A DNA stretch of 64,000 nucleotides from Flammeovirga sp. EKP202 (GTDB lineage Bacteria > Bacteroidota > Bacteroidia > Cytophagales > Flammeovirgaceae): contig NZ_JACVVP010000011.1 of assembly GCF_014534745.1 (NCBI RefSeq), positions 62,001 through 126,000 on the forward strand. The letters run 5' to 3'. The notes beneath the pieces are model-generated. The model had not been told where the DNA came from, did not search any database, and saw only the letters and a list, made by a program, of their open reading frames with translations. The translations under genes and the position numbers were made by a program. Of this stretch, positions 46,022 to 55,137 are shown piece after piece; within the stretch, counting starts at the first letter, position 1; the number at the start of each line of letters is the position of its first letter.

Positions 46022-47533
46022 ATGATCAAAAAAATTATAACTGGAGCCTTATTAGGGGCCTTATTAGCGGGGTGTGCCACCACTGACAAGGTAAAAGAAA
46101 CAACTAAAATCGAGTACGAAGCAGATTGGGAATCACTGAGTCAATACCAAGTGCCAGAGTGGTGGAAAAATACAAAATTTGGTATTTATTTTCACTGGGG
46201 ACCTTATTCTGTTCCGGCTTATGAGACAGAGTGGTATTCTATTTATATGTATAGAGAAGGACACCCAATTCGAAAATACCATGAAGAAAAGTACGGTAGC
46301 TTAGATAAATTTGGCTACAAGGATTTTATTCCAATGTTTACAGGGGAGCATTTTGATGCAGACGAATGGGCCAAACTTTTCAAAGAGGCAGGGGCTCAAT
46401 TCGCAGGACCCGTTGCAGAACATTCAGATGGTTTTGCAATGTGGGATAGTGATTTGACGCATTGGGATGCCAAAGAAATGGGTCCAAAAAGAGATATTGT
46501 TGGTGAAATGGCCAAGGCTGTCAAGAAGCAAAACATGAAGTTTATTGCGACTTATCACAGACACTGGACCTACGCTTGGTATCCTACTTGGGACAAAAGT
46601 ACTGATGCAGGAGATCCTCAATATACAGGTTTATATGGACCGTATGCTCCAAAAGGAACTTTCACTATGGCGGATGTTAAAAGTGACCCTCTTCCCGATA
46701 AACAGTTCAATGACGATTGGTTAGCCCGTTTGGATGAGCTCATGGATAAATACCAACCGGATATTATTTGGTTTGATAATAGAATGGACATTATCGATGA
46801 AAAATACAGACAACAGTTCTTAGCTAATTACTATAATAATGCTCAGAAATGGGGTAAAGAAGTGGTCTGTACTTATAAGTTCCATGATTTGAAAAAGGGA
46901 ACTGCAGTGCTAGACTTAGAGCGTTCGAGAATGAAAGATAAGCAGCCTTTTGTCTGGTTGACGGATGATTCTATTGATTGGAAAGCGTGGTGTCATATTG
47001 ATGATCCAAAGTATAAGTCAACAAATAGATTAATTGACTTTTTAGTAGATGTAGTATCTAAAAATGGAGCCGTTTTATTAAATATTCCACCAAAAGCAAA
47101 TGGTGAAATACCTGTAGAAGTGGCAACACGTTTGAGAGAAATGGGACAATGGTTGAGAATGAATGGAGAAGCGATTTATGACACTCGCCCTTGGGTAATT
47201 TATGGTGAAGGACCACAAGAAATCAAAGAGGGACATCTGAGTGAACATAAAAACAAAGAAGCTGTTGCAGAAGATATTCGTTTTACAACCAATGGAAACA
47301 ACCTTTACGCGATCTCTTTAGCTTGGCCAAAAGATGGTAAACTTTCCATCAAAAGTTTAGGAACTGAAAAAGCGTATTTAAAAAGCGATATTAAAAACAT
47401 TCAACTGTTAGGAGCGAAAGGTGAATTAAAATACACTAGAAAAGGAAGCGGATTAGAAATAGAGCTACCTCAGGAGAAACCATGCGAACATGCATTTGTT
47501 TTCAAATTAGAATTATCTGAAAAAGCGATGTAA
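46022..47533 (+). CDS. GH29 family lipoprotein (alpha-L-fucosidase or alpha-L-galactosidase)
   Basis: 503 residues, lipobox LLGALLAGC with Cys18. The family core is clear: WWKNTKFGIYFHWGPYSVPA, YKDFIPMFTGEHFDADEWAK, AEHSDGFAMWDSDLTHWDA and GPKRDIVGEM. D252 in DIIWFDNRMD is the expected nucleophile. A C-terminal beta-sandwich starts near residue 400. The usual KHHDGF text is replaced by AEHSDGF, so the pocket may differ from fucosidases. GH29 includes alpha-L-galactosidases acting on porphyran, and GH86 plus sulfatases nearby make that role plausible; this is inference. It is co-transcribed with the GH43-CBM6 gene and followed by a terminator-like hairpin. Confidence 0.85.
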   Translation: MIKKIITGALLGALLAGCATTDKVKETTKIEYEADWESLSQYQVPEWWKNTKFGIYFHWGPYSVPAYETEWYSIYMYREGHPIRKYHEEKYGSLDKFGYKDFIPMFTGEHFDADEWAKLFKEAGAQFAGPVAEHSDGFAMWDSDLTHWDAKEMGPKRDIVGEMAKAVKKQNMKFIATYHRHWTYAWYPTWDKSTDAGDPQYTGLYGPYAPKGTFTMADVKSDPLPDKQFNDDWLARLDELMDKYQPDIIWFDNRMDIIDEKYRQQFLANYYNNAQKWGKEVVCTYKFHDLKKGTAVLDLERSRMKDKQPFVWLTDDSIDWKAWCHIDDPKYKSTNRLIDFLVDVVSKNGAVLLNIPPKANGEIPVEVATRLREMGQWLRMNGEAIYDTRPWVIYGEGPQEIKEGHLSEHKNKEAVAEDIRFTTNGNNLYAISLAWPKDGKLSIKSLGTEKAYLKSDIKNIQLLGAKGELKYTRKGSGLEIELPQEKPCEHAFVFKLELSEKAM

Positions 47534-47544
47534 TATAATCTTAT

Positions 47545-47577
47545 AAGAAACTTTCAAATTTTGATTTGTTTCTTTTT
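47545..47577 (+). terminator. terminator after the GH29 gene
   Basis: AAGAAAC pairs with GTTTCTT and CAAAT with ATTTG inside, then TTTTTG. It begins 12 bp after the stop. Confidence 0.6.
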
Positions 47578-47663
47578 GAATAAATAAGAACCCATTATCA
47601 TAAATGTCACGATCCTTTGATATTTGTGTTAGTGGGCTATTTATATTATTAGTCGTAACTACG

Positions 47664-48048
47664 CAGTAAACTAAATTTTCGAATATTTATGGTATTTAGA
47701 AATCAGGAGATTTCTGCTGATCTATAGGACACGAATGATGCTATCGCTTAACATTCGCGCCAGTGGACTTTCTACCCAATTCATTTGCTACTTCTTCCCT
47801 TCGGCCTTGAAGGGAAAAGCGTTAATAATTTCATGTATTGAGCCGTTAAAAATGATTTTGTTGTTTGAGCTTTAGCGAGTTTAAAATCATTTAGGCGAAA
47901 GGAATGGAATTTAGCTTTTGCGTTCAAAGCCTTGAATTTTTTGCTTCGTTTTTGTTTCAAGACAAAATTAAGAAGAAGTAAGTTTGAAAGTAGACCCTAT
48001 AAATGCTTGTATAAAGGTCAATTGAAAATTGACGATAATTTTAGCAGT
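47664..48048 (+). repeat. dispersed 380-bp intergenic element, copy F
   Basis: Starts CAGTAAACTAAATTTTCGAA and ends GACGATAATTTTAGCAGTTC, so the right terminus is degenerate. The interior is nearly identical to copy D, including AGAAATCAGGAGATTTCTGC, AACATTCGCGCCAGTGGACT and CCTTGAAGGGAAAAGCGTTA, but with the ordinary AAAATGATTTT / AAAATCATTT stem. It lies in the 767-bp gap before the response-regulator gene; nothing else is seen there. Confidence 0.85.
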
Positions 48049-48300
48049 TCAAAATGGAGAAAAAAAATCTCTTCTGGGTGAATCAGATTGTATTTTGTAA
48101 TGTCGGAACTATGATCAATTAAATTAAATCCTCTTCGAAAGGTTATATCTTAACGATTATTTGTAATAAGTGAAATATTGACGTTTATCATTATTTCTTT
48201 AATTGAAAGTGTACGTTTATGGACATTTTTTAATGTTGCTTTAGGCTTTTAAATTAAGACTACTTATTTTCATGGAATAAATTTTACTAACCGTACCACA

Positions 48301-49689
48301 ATGAGTAAACCACTGGGGAAAATCCTTGTAATAGACGATAATGAAGACATTTTGCTAGCTGCAAAAATGTTATTAAAGAAACAGGCAGATTTAGTTCAAG
48401 TAGAGAGTAATCCTGGCAAGATACCATTCTTACTAAAGAATGACTCTTATGATGTGATTCTTTTAGACATGAACTTTACAAAGGATACCACAAGTGGAAA
48501 AGAAGGATTTCATTGGTTGGAGCAAATTTTAGAAATTGATCCCAATGCAGTAGTAGTGATGATTACAGCATATGGTGACGTTGAAACTGCTGTAAATGCA
48601 GTCAAACAAGGTGCAACGGATTTTGTGTTAAAGCCTTGGAATAATGAAAAACTGATTGCGACCTTAACTTCTGCTGCTCGCTTGAGAAAATCCTATGATC
48701 AAGTGAAAGTTTTGAAAGAAGAAAAAACACAGCTTTCATCAGCATTAAGTAAGACGGGTAGTGGAGAAGGTATCGTTATCGGTGATAGCCCTGCAATGAA
48801 AAAAGTTTTTGCCTTGATCAGTAAAGTAGCAAAAACGGATGCCAATATTTTGATATTAGGTGAAAACGGTACGGGTAAAGAGGTGATTGCAAGAGCAGTT
48901 CATGAGCAATCCCTAAGAAATGAGAAAGTGTTTATCGGTGTGGATATGGGATCGATTTCAGAGACACTATTCCAATCCGAATTATTTGGTCATAAAAAAG
49001 GAGCATTTACCGATGCCCGTGAAGATAGAGCAGGTCGTTTTGAAATTGCCAATAAAGGAACGTTATTCTTAGATGAAATTGGTAACCTTCCTATGACTTT
49101 ACAATCTAAACTTTTAACGGTACTTCAAAAAAGAGAAGTAACAAGAGTAGGTGATAACCGACCAATTAGTATTGATATTCGATTGGTATGTGCGACTAAC
49201 ATGCCGGTTTATGAAATGGTAGAAAACAAAGAATTTCGTCAGGATTTGTTGTACCGTATCAATACTGTAGAGATTCATTTACCACCACTAAGAGATAGAA
49301 TTGAGGATATTCCTTTATTGGTGGCACACTTCCTCGAAATTTATGCTAAGAAATATAGAAGAGGCCCATTGAAAGTAGCTTCAGCTACCATGAAGAAACT
49401 TCAAAAATATTACTGGCCAGGTAATGTAAGGGAATTACAGCACGCATTGGAAAGAGCCGTGATTATGGCTGACAGTGACACTTTACAACCAATGGACTTT
49501 ACTTTCTTAGTCGAAAAAAATAAAGAAGAGGAAGAGTTCGATTTATCCGAGTTCGATTTAGATACTGTAGAGAAAATGATGATTCAGAAAGCAGTAAGTA
49601 AATACTCTGGAAATATTTCTAAAGCCGCTAAATCACTTGGTTTAACAAGAGCCTCACTGTACAGAAGACTCGAAAAACATGGTTTATAA
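48301..49689 (+). CDS. sigma-54-dependent NtrC-family response regulator
   Basis: 462 residues. The receiver domain (1-125) has IDDNED, phospho-acceptor D56 in VILLDMNF and K111 in FVLKPW. The AAA+ domain has Walker A GENGTGKE (187-194), the sigma-54 contact loop as GAFTDA (234-239; the textbook form is GAFTGA), Walker B LFLDEIGNL and the RDLLYRINTV sensor region. The C-terminal Fis-type helix-turn-helix is ISKAAKSLGLTRASLYRRL. It activates sigma-54 promoters when phosphorylated, probably by the kinase encoded next, whose start overlaps by 11 bp. Target genes are unknown, and I saw no clear -24/-12 site before the hydrolase units. Confidence 0.93.
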   Translation: MSKPLGKILVIDDNEDILLAAKMLLKKQADLVQVESNPGKIPFLLKNDSYDVILLDMNFTKDTTSGKEGFHWLEQILEIDPNAVVVMITAYGDVETAVNAVKQGATDFVLKPWNNEKLIATLTSAARLRKSYDQVKVLKEEKTQLSSALSKTGSGEGIVIGDSPAMKKVFALISKVAKTDANILILGENGTGKEVIARAVHEQSLRNEKVFIGVDMGSISETLFQSELFGHKKGAFTDAREDRAGRFEIANKGTLFLDEIGNLPMTLQSKLLTVLQKREVTRVGDNRPISIDIRLVCATNMPVYEMVENKEFRQDLLYRINTVEIHLPPLRDRIEDIPLLVAHFLEIYAKKYRRGPLKVASATMKKLQKYYWPGNVRELQHALERAVIMADSDTLQPMDFTFLVEKNKEEEEFDLSEFDLDTVEKMMIQKAVSKYSGNISKAAKSLGLTRASLYRRLEKHGL

Positions 49690-51037
49690 ACAATTCAAAC
49701 TTCAAGTATCACTTAGAGTTTTTCTTCTCGTTTTAACAGCAATTGCCCTGAGTTTTTTCTTGTTGAAAGAATACTTGGCGACCACCATATTTATTTTTGG
49801 ATTACTTTCTTATCAAGTGTATCTGTTGATTCAAAAATTAAGTGGTATTGCATTTGAAATGAAGAAGTTTTTAGACGCTATTAACTACGACGATTTTACA
49901 CAGACTTTTTCAGTAAACGCTTCAGGTGATATTCAAAATGAACTCAATAAGTCATTGACTTCTGCATTGGACCGTTTTAAGGAATTAAGGTCCAACCGAG
50001 AGTCTGATTTAATGTTTTATAAAAGTATTGCCCAGCATGTGGATTCGGGATTAATAGCCTTTGATCCTTCCGGAAAAGTGGTTTTCTCTAATTTGACGAC
50101 AAAACGACTTTTTTCAGGTATTAAAACTGCCAATATTTTAGATTTTAAAGAGGCATTTCCTGCACTTTACACCATTTTTACAAATGATGATGACATTGAA
50201 AGTTATCAATGTGAGTTGAAGGGGAAATATAATGTAGACAAAGTACTAATTCAGAAGATGACAGTCTATGTAAAGGGTGAAGTCATCAATGTATTCAACA
50301 TTACGAGAGTAGCGGAAGAGCTAGAGAAAGTAGAAATCAAAGCATGGGAGTCATTAATTACTGTTTTGACGCATGAAATCATGAACGCGATGGCACCTAT
50401 TTCTTCTTTGAGTGATACTGTAAGTGCCGAATTAGAATATATAAAAGAAGGAATTTTAGAGCGATCTGAAATTCCAACAGCTGAAGATTTTGAAGATTTA
50501 AATCTTGCATTAAATACCATCCAGCAAAGAAGTCATCAGATGTCAAAATTGGCAGAGGACTTCAGAGTGATGGCTCATTTAAGAGAAAGTGAACCTAAAC
50601 ATATCAACCTAAGTGAACTTTGCAAGGAGATATTGATCCAATATGAACCGATCAGTATCGAAAAAGGAATTGAGATTGAACTAGACATACAGGTTGAAGG
50701 TTTGATGGTCACTTCCGACCCTCAACAATTAAGTGATGTGATTCAAAACCTCATCAAAAATGCTTTGGAAGAACTAGAAGGGAAGGAAAATGGAAAGGTA
50801 AGTATTATCTGTAAACAGGATGATCAAACCAACCGACCGGTGCTTCAAGTCGTTGATAATGGTTCTGGAATTGAAACGGATGCTTTAGCAAGAATCTTTG
50901 TTCCTTTCTTCACAACCAAAAAAGGACATACAGGTATTGGGCTAAGTTTATCGAGACAAATTATGCGAAATAACAAAGGCCGATTGACGGTTATTTCTTC
51001 AATTGATGAAGGATCTGAATTCACGGTTTGGTTCTAA
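49679..51037 (+). CDS. membrane sensor histidine kinase, partner of the NtrC-type regulator
   Basis: 452 residues. Two membrane segments near the N-terminus (about 13-30 and 34-52, with almost no loop between them) indicate no large periplasmic sensor. A linker and a PAS-like domain (about 110-215, SIAQHVDSGLIAFDPSGKVVF) follow. H232 in VLTHEIMNAMAPISSLSD is the phospho-acceptor. N-box LIKNALEEL, G1 VVDNGSGI, F-box FVPFFTTKK and G2 GIGLSLSRQIM form the HATPase domain. The start overlaps the regulator stop by 11 bp, showing translational coupling. The signal sensed is unknown and, from topology, probably cytoplasmic or within the membrane. Confidence 0.92.
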   Translation: MVYKQFKLQVSLRVFLLVLTAIALSFFLLKEYLATTIFIFGLLSYQVYLLIQKLSGIAFEMKKFLDAINYDDFTQTFSVNASGDIQNELNKSLTSALDRFKELRSNRESDLMFYKSIAQHVDSGLIAFDPSGKVVFSNLTTKRLFSGIKTANILDFKEAFPALYTIFTNDDDIESYQCELKGKYNVDKVLIQKMTVYVKGEVINVFNITRVAEELEKVEIKAWESLITVLTHEIMNAMAPISSLSDTVSAELEYIKEGILERSEIPTAEDFEDLNLALNTIQQRSHQMSKLAEDFRVMAHLRESEPKHINLSELCKEILIQYEPISIEKGIEIELDIQVEGLMVTSDPQQLSDVIQNLIKNALEELEGKENGKVSIICKQDDQTNRPVLQVVDNGSGIETDALARIFVPFFTTKKGHTGIGLSLSRQIMRNNKGRLTVISSIDEGSEFTVWF

Positions 51038-51217
51038 TAAGTACTAAGACAAAAATAAATCATAGTTAATTCTTATTTATTTTTTGTGAGTACAACGCTA
51101 AAAAACGTATAAATAGTGGTTCTATTTAAAGTTTTTTGAAAGCAGTAATCGCAAAACAATAAATGGAATTAGTGGTATATAATTTTGTCTTGGTACTTAT
51201 CATTATAAATATATACC

Positions 51218-51267
51218 ATGGCCCGCTAGGATATAGTAATATAACTTCCTAGCGGGCCATTTTTTTC
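51218..51267 (+). terminator. terminator of the two-component operon
   Basis: ATGGCCCGCTAGGA (51218-51231) pairs perfectly with TCCTAGCGGGCCAT (51247-51260), then T7. It lies between convergent transcription units and may also slow transcription from the sulfatase side. Confidence 0.9.
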
Positions 51268-51287
51268 TTCAGATTTCGAGAACTGCT

Positions 51288-52733
51288 CTAAAGGTATTTT
51301 TGCAATTCAGCTTGTTCTTTTTCAGCATCATACTTAGGATTGGGTTGCGTAGGAATTTTTCCATCTCTTTCTTTTAACCAATCTTGTAAATATTGATACA
51401 TCTTATTGGCACGTTTAGAATACTTATCTGCTACGTTATGACGCTCCGAAGGGTCTTTTACCAAATTGTAAAGCTCCATTTTCTGGTCTTCATAATAGTA
51501 GTGTAATTTCCAATCTCCTTGGATGACAACAGTTCCAGGCCTTGTTCTGAAAAGTGCATCTCTGGCATCATCTCCCCCTTTTTCATAAGCTTGTAAATAA
51601 ATAGGGAAGTGATAGACCAATGACCTTTTATCGTTAAATTTTCCTTTTCCAGTCAGAAGCGGTGCGATAGAATTGCCATCTACGATATAATTTTCAGGCA
51701 TTTTACTATTAGTAATTTCTACAAGTGTAGGTAAGAAGTCAAGTTGCGTCACTTTGGTGTCCACCTTTTTACCAGCCTCCCAATGTCCTTTCCACTTGAA
51801 AAGCATAGGTACTTTAAGCCCTCCTTCATAGTAAGAACCTTTACCAGCTCTTAAACCTAATTGATGAGAGATTGAATAGATTCCGCCATTATCTGAAGTG
51901 AATATAATAATTGTATCGTCTGTCAATTTTAATTCATCAAGAACATCCAGTAACCGTCCTATATTCCAATCTGTATTTTCAACCAATGCTGCATATTGAG
52001 GATTTAAAGGAGCACCATCAAGTTGCTTTTTCCCTTTGTATTTTTTAGCAGTACCAGGCTTTGCCATCAATGGAGTATGAACGGCATAATACGGTAAATA
52101 AACTAAAAATGGTTGCTCATTTTTTCTTTCATTTTTTAAGTAATGGATCACTTCATCGGTAATTCTATCCGTTAAGTATTCTCTCTTTGGTCCATCTTCT
52201 AGATTAGTAAGTTTATAAGGACTAATGTATGATGGAGGGTGCCCTTGGTGGCTTGTTCCTCTTGCATAATCGAAACCATAATTTTCTGCTTTTCTACTCA
52301 CATGCCATTTTCCAAAAGCAGCCGTTTGATAACCATTTTGCTTGAAAATATTACCAATAGTTAAGGCTTCTTTTGGTAAGTGCACATGGTTTTTGATAGG
52401 TTCAATTTTTCGTGTAAAAACTTCACCTCTAGTAGATGGCCCAACAGTATAAATACCATGACGTGTTGTAGTCTGACCAGTGAGTAAACAAGCTCTAGAC
52501 GGCGCACAATTAGCAGCACCAGCATACCCATTCATAAAAATTATACTTTCCTTTGAAAGTTGATCAATGTTGGGTGTATGGTAGACATCATTACCCATGT
52601 ACCCTACATCAGTCCAACCCATATCATCTACATTAATAATTAAAATATTAGGTTTTTTGTCTTCTTGAGCATTTGAAAAAATAGGTGTAATTAAGAGAAA
52701 ACTAATAATTACACTAAAAAATCTCTTATTCAT
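51288..52733 (-). CDS. S1-family formylglycine sulfatase
   Basis: 481 residues, signal peptide …TPIFSNAQ. NILIINVDDMGWTDVGYMGN is the metal-binding opening. Cys76 in CAPSR is the formylglycine precursor. FGKWHV, TPLMAKPGTA and FTSDNGGIYSISHQLGLRAGK are the standard later motifs; the style is of the S1_16-like arylsulfatase A branch, recognised from pattern only. It is a separate single-gene unit at the far end of the carbohydrate region, sharing the hairpin at 51218 with the two-component operon. Likely works in the periplasm on the same algal polysaccharide. Confidence 0.88.
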   Translation of the reverse strand: MNKRFFSVIISFLLITPIFSNAQEDKKPNILIINVDDMGWTDVGYMGNDVYHTPNIDQLSKESIIFMNGYAGAANCAPSRACLLTGQTTTRHGIYTVGPSTRGEVFTRKIEPIKNHVHLPKEALTIGNIFKQNGYQTAAFGKWHVSRKAENYGFDYARGTSHQGHPPSYISPYKLTNLEDGPKREYLTDRITDEVIHYLKNERKNEQPFLVYLPYYAVHTPLMAKPGTAKKYKGKKQLDGAPLNPQYAALVENTDWNIGRLLDVLDELKLTDDTIIIFTSDNGGIYSISHQLGLRAGKGSYYEGGLKVPMLFKWKGHWEAGKKVDTKVTQLDFLPTLVEITNSKMPENYIVDGNSIAPLLTGKGKFNDKRSLVYHFPIYLQAYEKGGDDARDALFRTRPGTVVIQGDWKLHYYYEDQKMELYNLVKDPSERHNVADKYSKRANKMYQYLQDWLKERDGKIPTQPNPKYDAEKEQAELQKYL

Positions 52734-52856
52734 ACTTCTAAAAAATAAAATTGAAGTCAGTGTCTTAAGATGAATATCTTATTATGTAAATGTACCAATT
52801 TTCATCAATTTTAGTTGATGAAAATCTTGCAAAAACTTATTCAACGAATTTGATGC

Positions 52857-52864
52857 TATATTTG
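52857..52864 (+). promoter_or_regulatory. possible -7 box of the GNAT gene
   Basis: TATATTTG fits TAnnTTTG, 72 bp before the ATG at 52936. The nearest TTG lies 27 bp upstream, longer than usual. Confidence 0.35.
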
Positions 52865-52935
52865 AATGTTTTGATTAAATGATAATCCAAGGGAATTTTT
52901 ATCATTAAAATAAAAGAAGTAAATAATAGCTTAAT

Positions 52936-53361
52936 ATGAATATCGAAGTAACATCAGAACCCAGTAAAGATGATTTAAAAACCATCAGTAAAGGAATCGA
53001 AACCTACAATCAAAATTTTATACCAGATGAAGTTGTATTTGAAAAGGATACCAAGTTTGCAGTCTTTGTAAAAAATGATAATGGTAAAGTGTTAGGAGGA
53101 ATAAGAGCTTGTGCATTCTGGAATTATTGTATCATTGAATTGCTATGGATTTCTGAGGAGGCACGTGGTATGGGAGTTGGAACCCAATTGATGGCTTCAG
53201 CAGAAGAATATGCAATAGATAAAGGCTTTGAATATATGCGTACTGAAACATTGAGTTTTCAAGCACGTCCTTTTTATGAGAAGCAAGGTTATATGGTTTA
53301 TGGTGAATTGAAAGATTACCCCAAAGGACAAACCACTTACTGTTTGGTCAAGAAACTTTAA
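52936..53361 (+). CDS. GNAT family N-acetyltransferase
   Basis: 141 residues, cytoplasmic. The acetyl-CoA-binding motif A is SEEARGMGVGTQLMASAEEY (R-x-x-G-x-G type), preceded by the beta-4 strand IIELLWI and followed by motif B FQARPFYEKQGYMVYG. Length is that of single-domain GNATs. The substrate is unknown. It is a lone gene between the sulfatase and the Rhs region, with a -7-like box upstream. Confidence 0.85.
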   Translation: MNIEVTSEPSKDDLKTISKGIETYNQNFIPDEVVFEKDTKFAVFVKNDNGKVLGGIRACAFWNYCIIELLWISEEARGMGVGTQLMASAEEYAIDKGFEYMRTETLSFQARPFYEKQGYMVYGELKDYPKGQTTYCLVKKL

Positions 53362-53432
53362 ATATTAGAGATAAAAACTTTAATAAGTCAACAATTATTG
53401 GGAGTTGTTTTTTCAATGTTTTCATTATCAAT

Positions 53433-53480
53433 CCGTAGACGTTACTTAGAACTATCCACTTGTATAAGTTTTCAACTTAT
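53433..53480 (+). repeat. Rhs-cassette boundary repeat, copy 3
   Basis: CCGTAGACGTTACTTAGAAC, then TATCCACTTGT and the palindrome ATAAGTT-TTC-AACTTAT (53464-53480). Same order as 41868 and 62270. It is followed directly by a C10 run. Confidence 0.6.
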
Positions 53481-53490
53481 CCCCCCCCCC
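53481..53490. repeat. poly-C tract (C10)
   Basis: Ten consecutive C residues at the junction between the boundary repeat and a degenerate hairpin (left arm CCCC…, right arm TGTAGGGG). No gene start follows, so a phase-variation role is not evident. Confidence 0.7.
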
Positions 53491-53538
53491 ACGAGCCAAT
53501 AAACTTGTAGGGGCTTCTTTTACTCCAAAAATCCCCCT

Positions 53539-55137
53539 CTCAAAAACAGAGTAGCATGGGTCAAAAGCAGTGGCAGCGACAATGGTTTCTCATCTGAGCC
53601 CGCCATTACAGTCTACGACTACGACCCGCATGGCAACGTAAAAACGATCTTTCAGCACAACCCCGAAGATACCCTCACTTTCCGCAAGGTTGCCTATGAT
53701 TACGACCTCGTAAGTGGAAACGTAAACAAGGTGTATTTTAATAAAGGACAGCAAGATCAACTTATTCATCGCTATGTTTACGATGCTGACAATCGCCTTT
53801 TAGAAGTATACACCTCCCGTGACGGTCATTTGGAAGCCTTAGAAGCCACTTATATTTACTACCCTCATGGCCCGTTGGCTCAAGTGATTTTGGGGAGTTA
53901 TAGTGTGCAAACATTAGATTACTATTATACCTTAGAAGGTTGGATCAAAGGTGTTAATCTAGGCCTATCCGAAGAAGAACCCGATGCCTTTGCTTATGCC
54001 TTAGGTTATCATAACAACGACTATCAGCCGATAGCCTCTACCATTCAATCACCGCTGAAGACCTCATCTGAGCATAATCTATATAACGGTAATATTGCTC
54101 AGATGATCACGCAGCTTCCCAAAACCACGGGAAGTATCACAGACTCCTTGCCAACAAATGTACTCAGTGTTCATTACCAATACGATCAACTCAACAGAAT
54201 TCGCAATGCATCACAGGAGCAAGACGGAGCAGGACGTAAACAAATGGCGAATTATTCTTATGACGCCAACGGCAATCTGATGACTCTGCAACGTAATACC
54301 TTAGAGCAAGCGGAGATGCACGACCTGTCGTATGATTACTATCCCAACACCAACCGTCTGAAGCGAGTAACCAACAGTGCAACTGGAGCGCCCGACAGCA
54401 CCAATATTTTCCACTCCCAAGCCGACAACAACTACATTTACGACGCCATCGGCAACCTGATCGCCGACCGCTCAGAGAAAGTCCGCATCTATTGGAATAT
54501 ACAAGGCAAAGTAGAACGCTCGGAGCATTATGCACAAGTCTCTGACTTCTTGGACACCTCCGGCAATTTCAAAACAAGCCCTCAGGATCCTCAAAAAACA
54601 GTAAAATACCGCTACGATGCCTCCGGCAACCGCATAACCAAAGTCGTCTCCACACCTGAAAGAGAAATCAACACCCTCTATGTTCGAGACGCCAGCGGAA
54701 ACATTATGGGTGTTTACAGCGACACTCTCAAAACCGAAGGAGGTCAGCCCGTATACGTTCCATTACAGCTTGCCGAAATCCCCATCTACGGCAGTAGCCG
54801 ATTGGGGCAGTACGTTCCAGAAGACACCCTCCAAACCCAGCTAGGTCTAGGACACCGCCGTTATGAGCTAAGCAACCACCTTGGCAACGTTCTTGTGACG
54901 TATTCCGATGCAGGACACGTTCTTTCATATAGTGATTACTATCCTTTCGGGTTGAGGATTACGGCTAGGAGTAGCGGTAGTGAGGGGTATAGGTATGGGT
55001 TTAATGGGATGGAGAAAAATCCATCTGGAGAGCTCGGAAGTGCTCAAACTTACACTACTTTATTCAGGCAATATAATCCTGTGATTGGCAGATGGTTGAG
55101 TATTGATCCTGTTGTTCACCCTTGGCAAAGTCCTTAA
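53539..55137 (+). pseudogene. Rhs/YD-repeat core fragment, no start codon, ended by a nonsense codon
   Basis: The frame reads [16 protein letters not shown]… from 53539, matching the gene at 58164 from its residue ~315 onward. There is no ATG or export signal before it; the first possible start is a GTG at 53731. YD-type repeats ([30 protein letters not shown]) lead to the Rhs core end [20 protein letters not shown]…SDYYPFG…YRYGFNGMEK…RQYNPVIGRWLSIDP. The TAA at 55135-55137 interrupts VHPWQSP*TSFDNSPIALGDPNGD, where relatives have tyrosine (TAC), so a C-to-A change is likely. GC is higher in the core than in the tip, as usual for Rhs. It is a donor or relic cassette, not a complete effector. 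Confidence 0.75.

Noticed and set aside
53731-55137. GTG-initiated frame taken as a complete Rhs gene
   Set aside because: Rhs-homologous coding text continues upstream to 53539 without a start, and downstream past the stop. It is a fragment.
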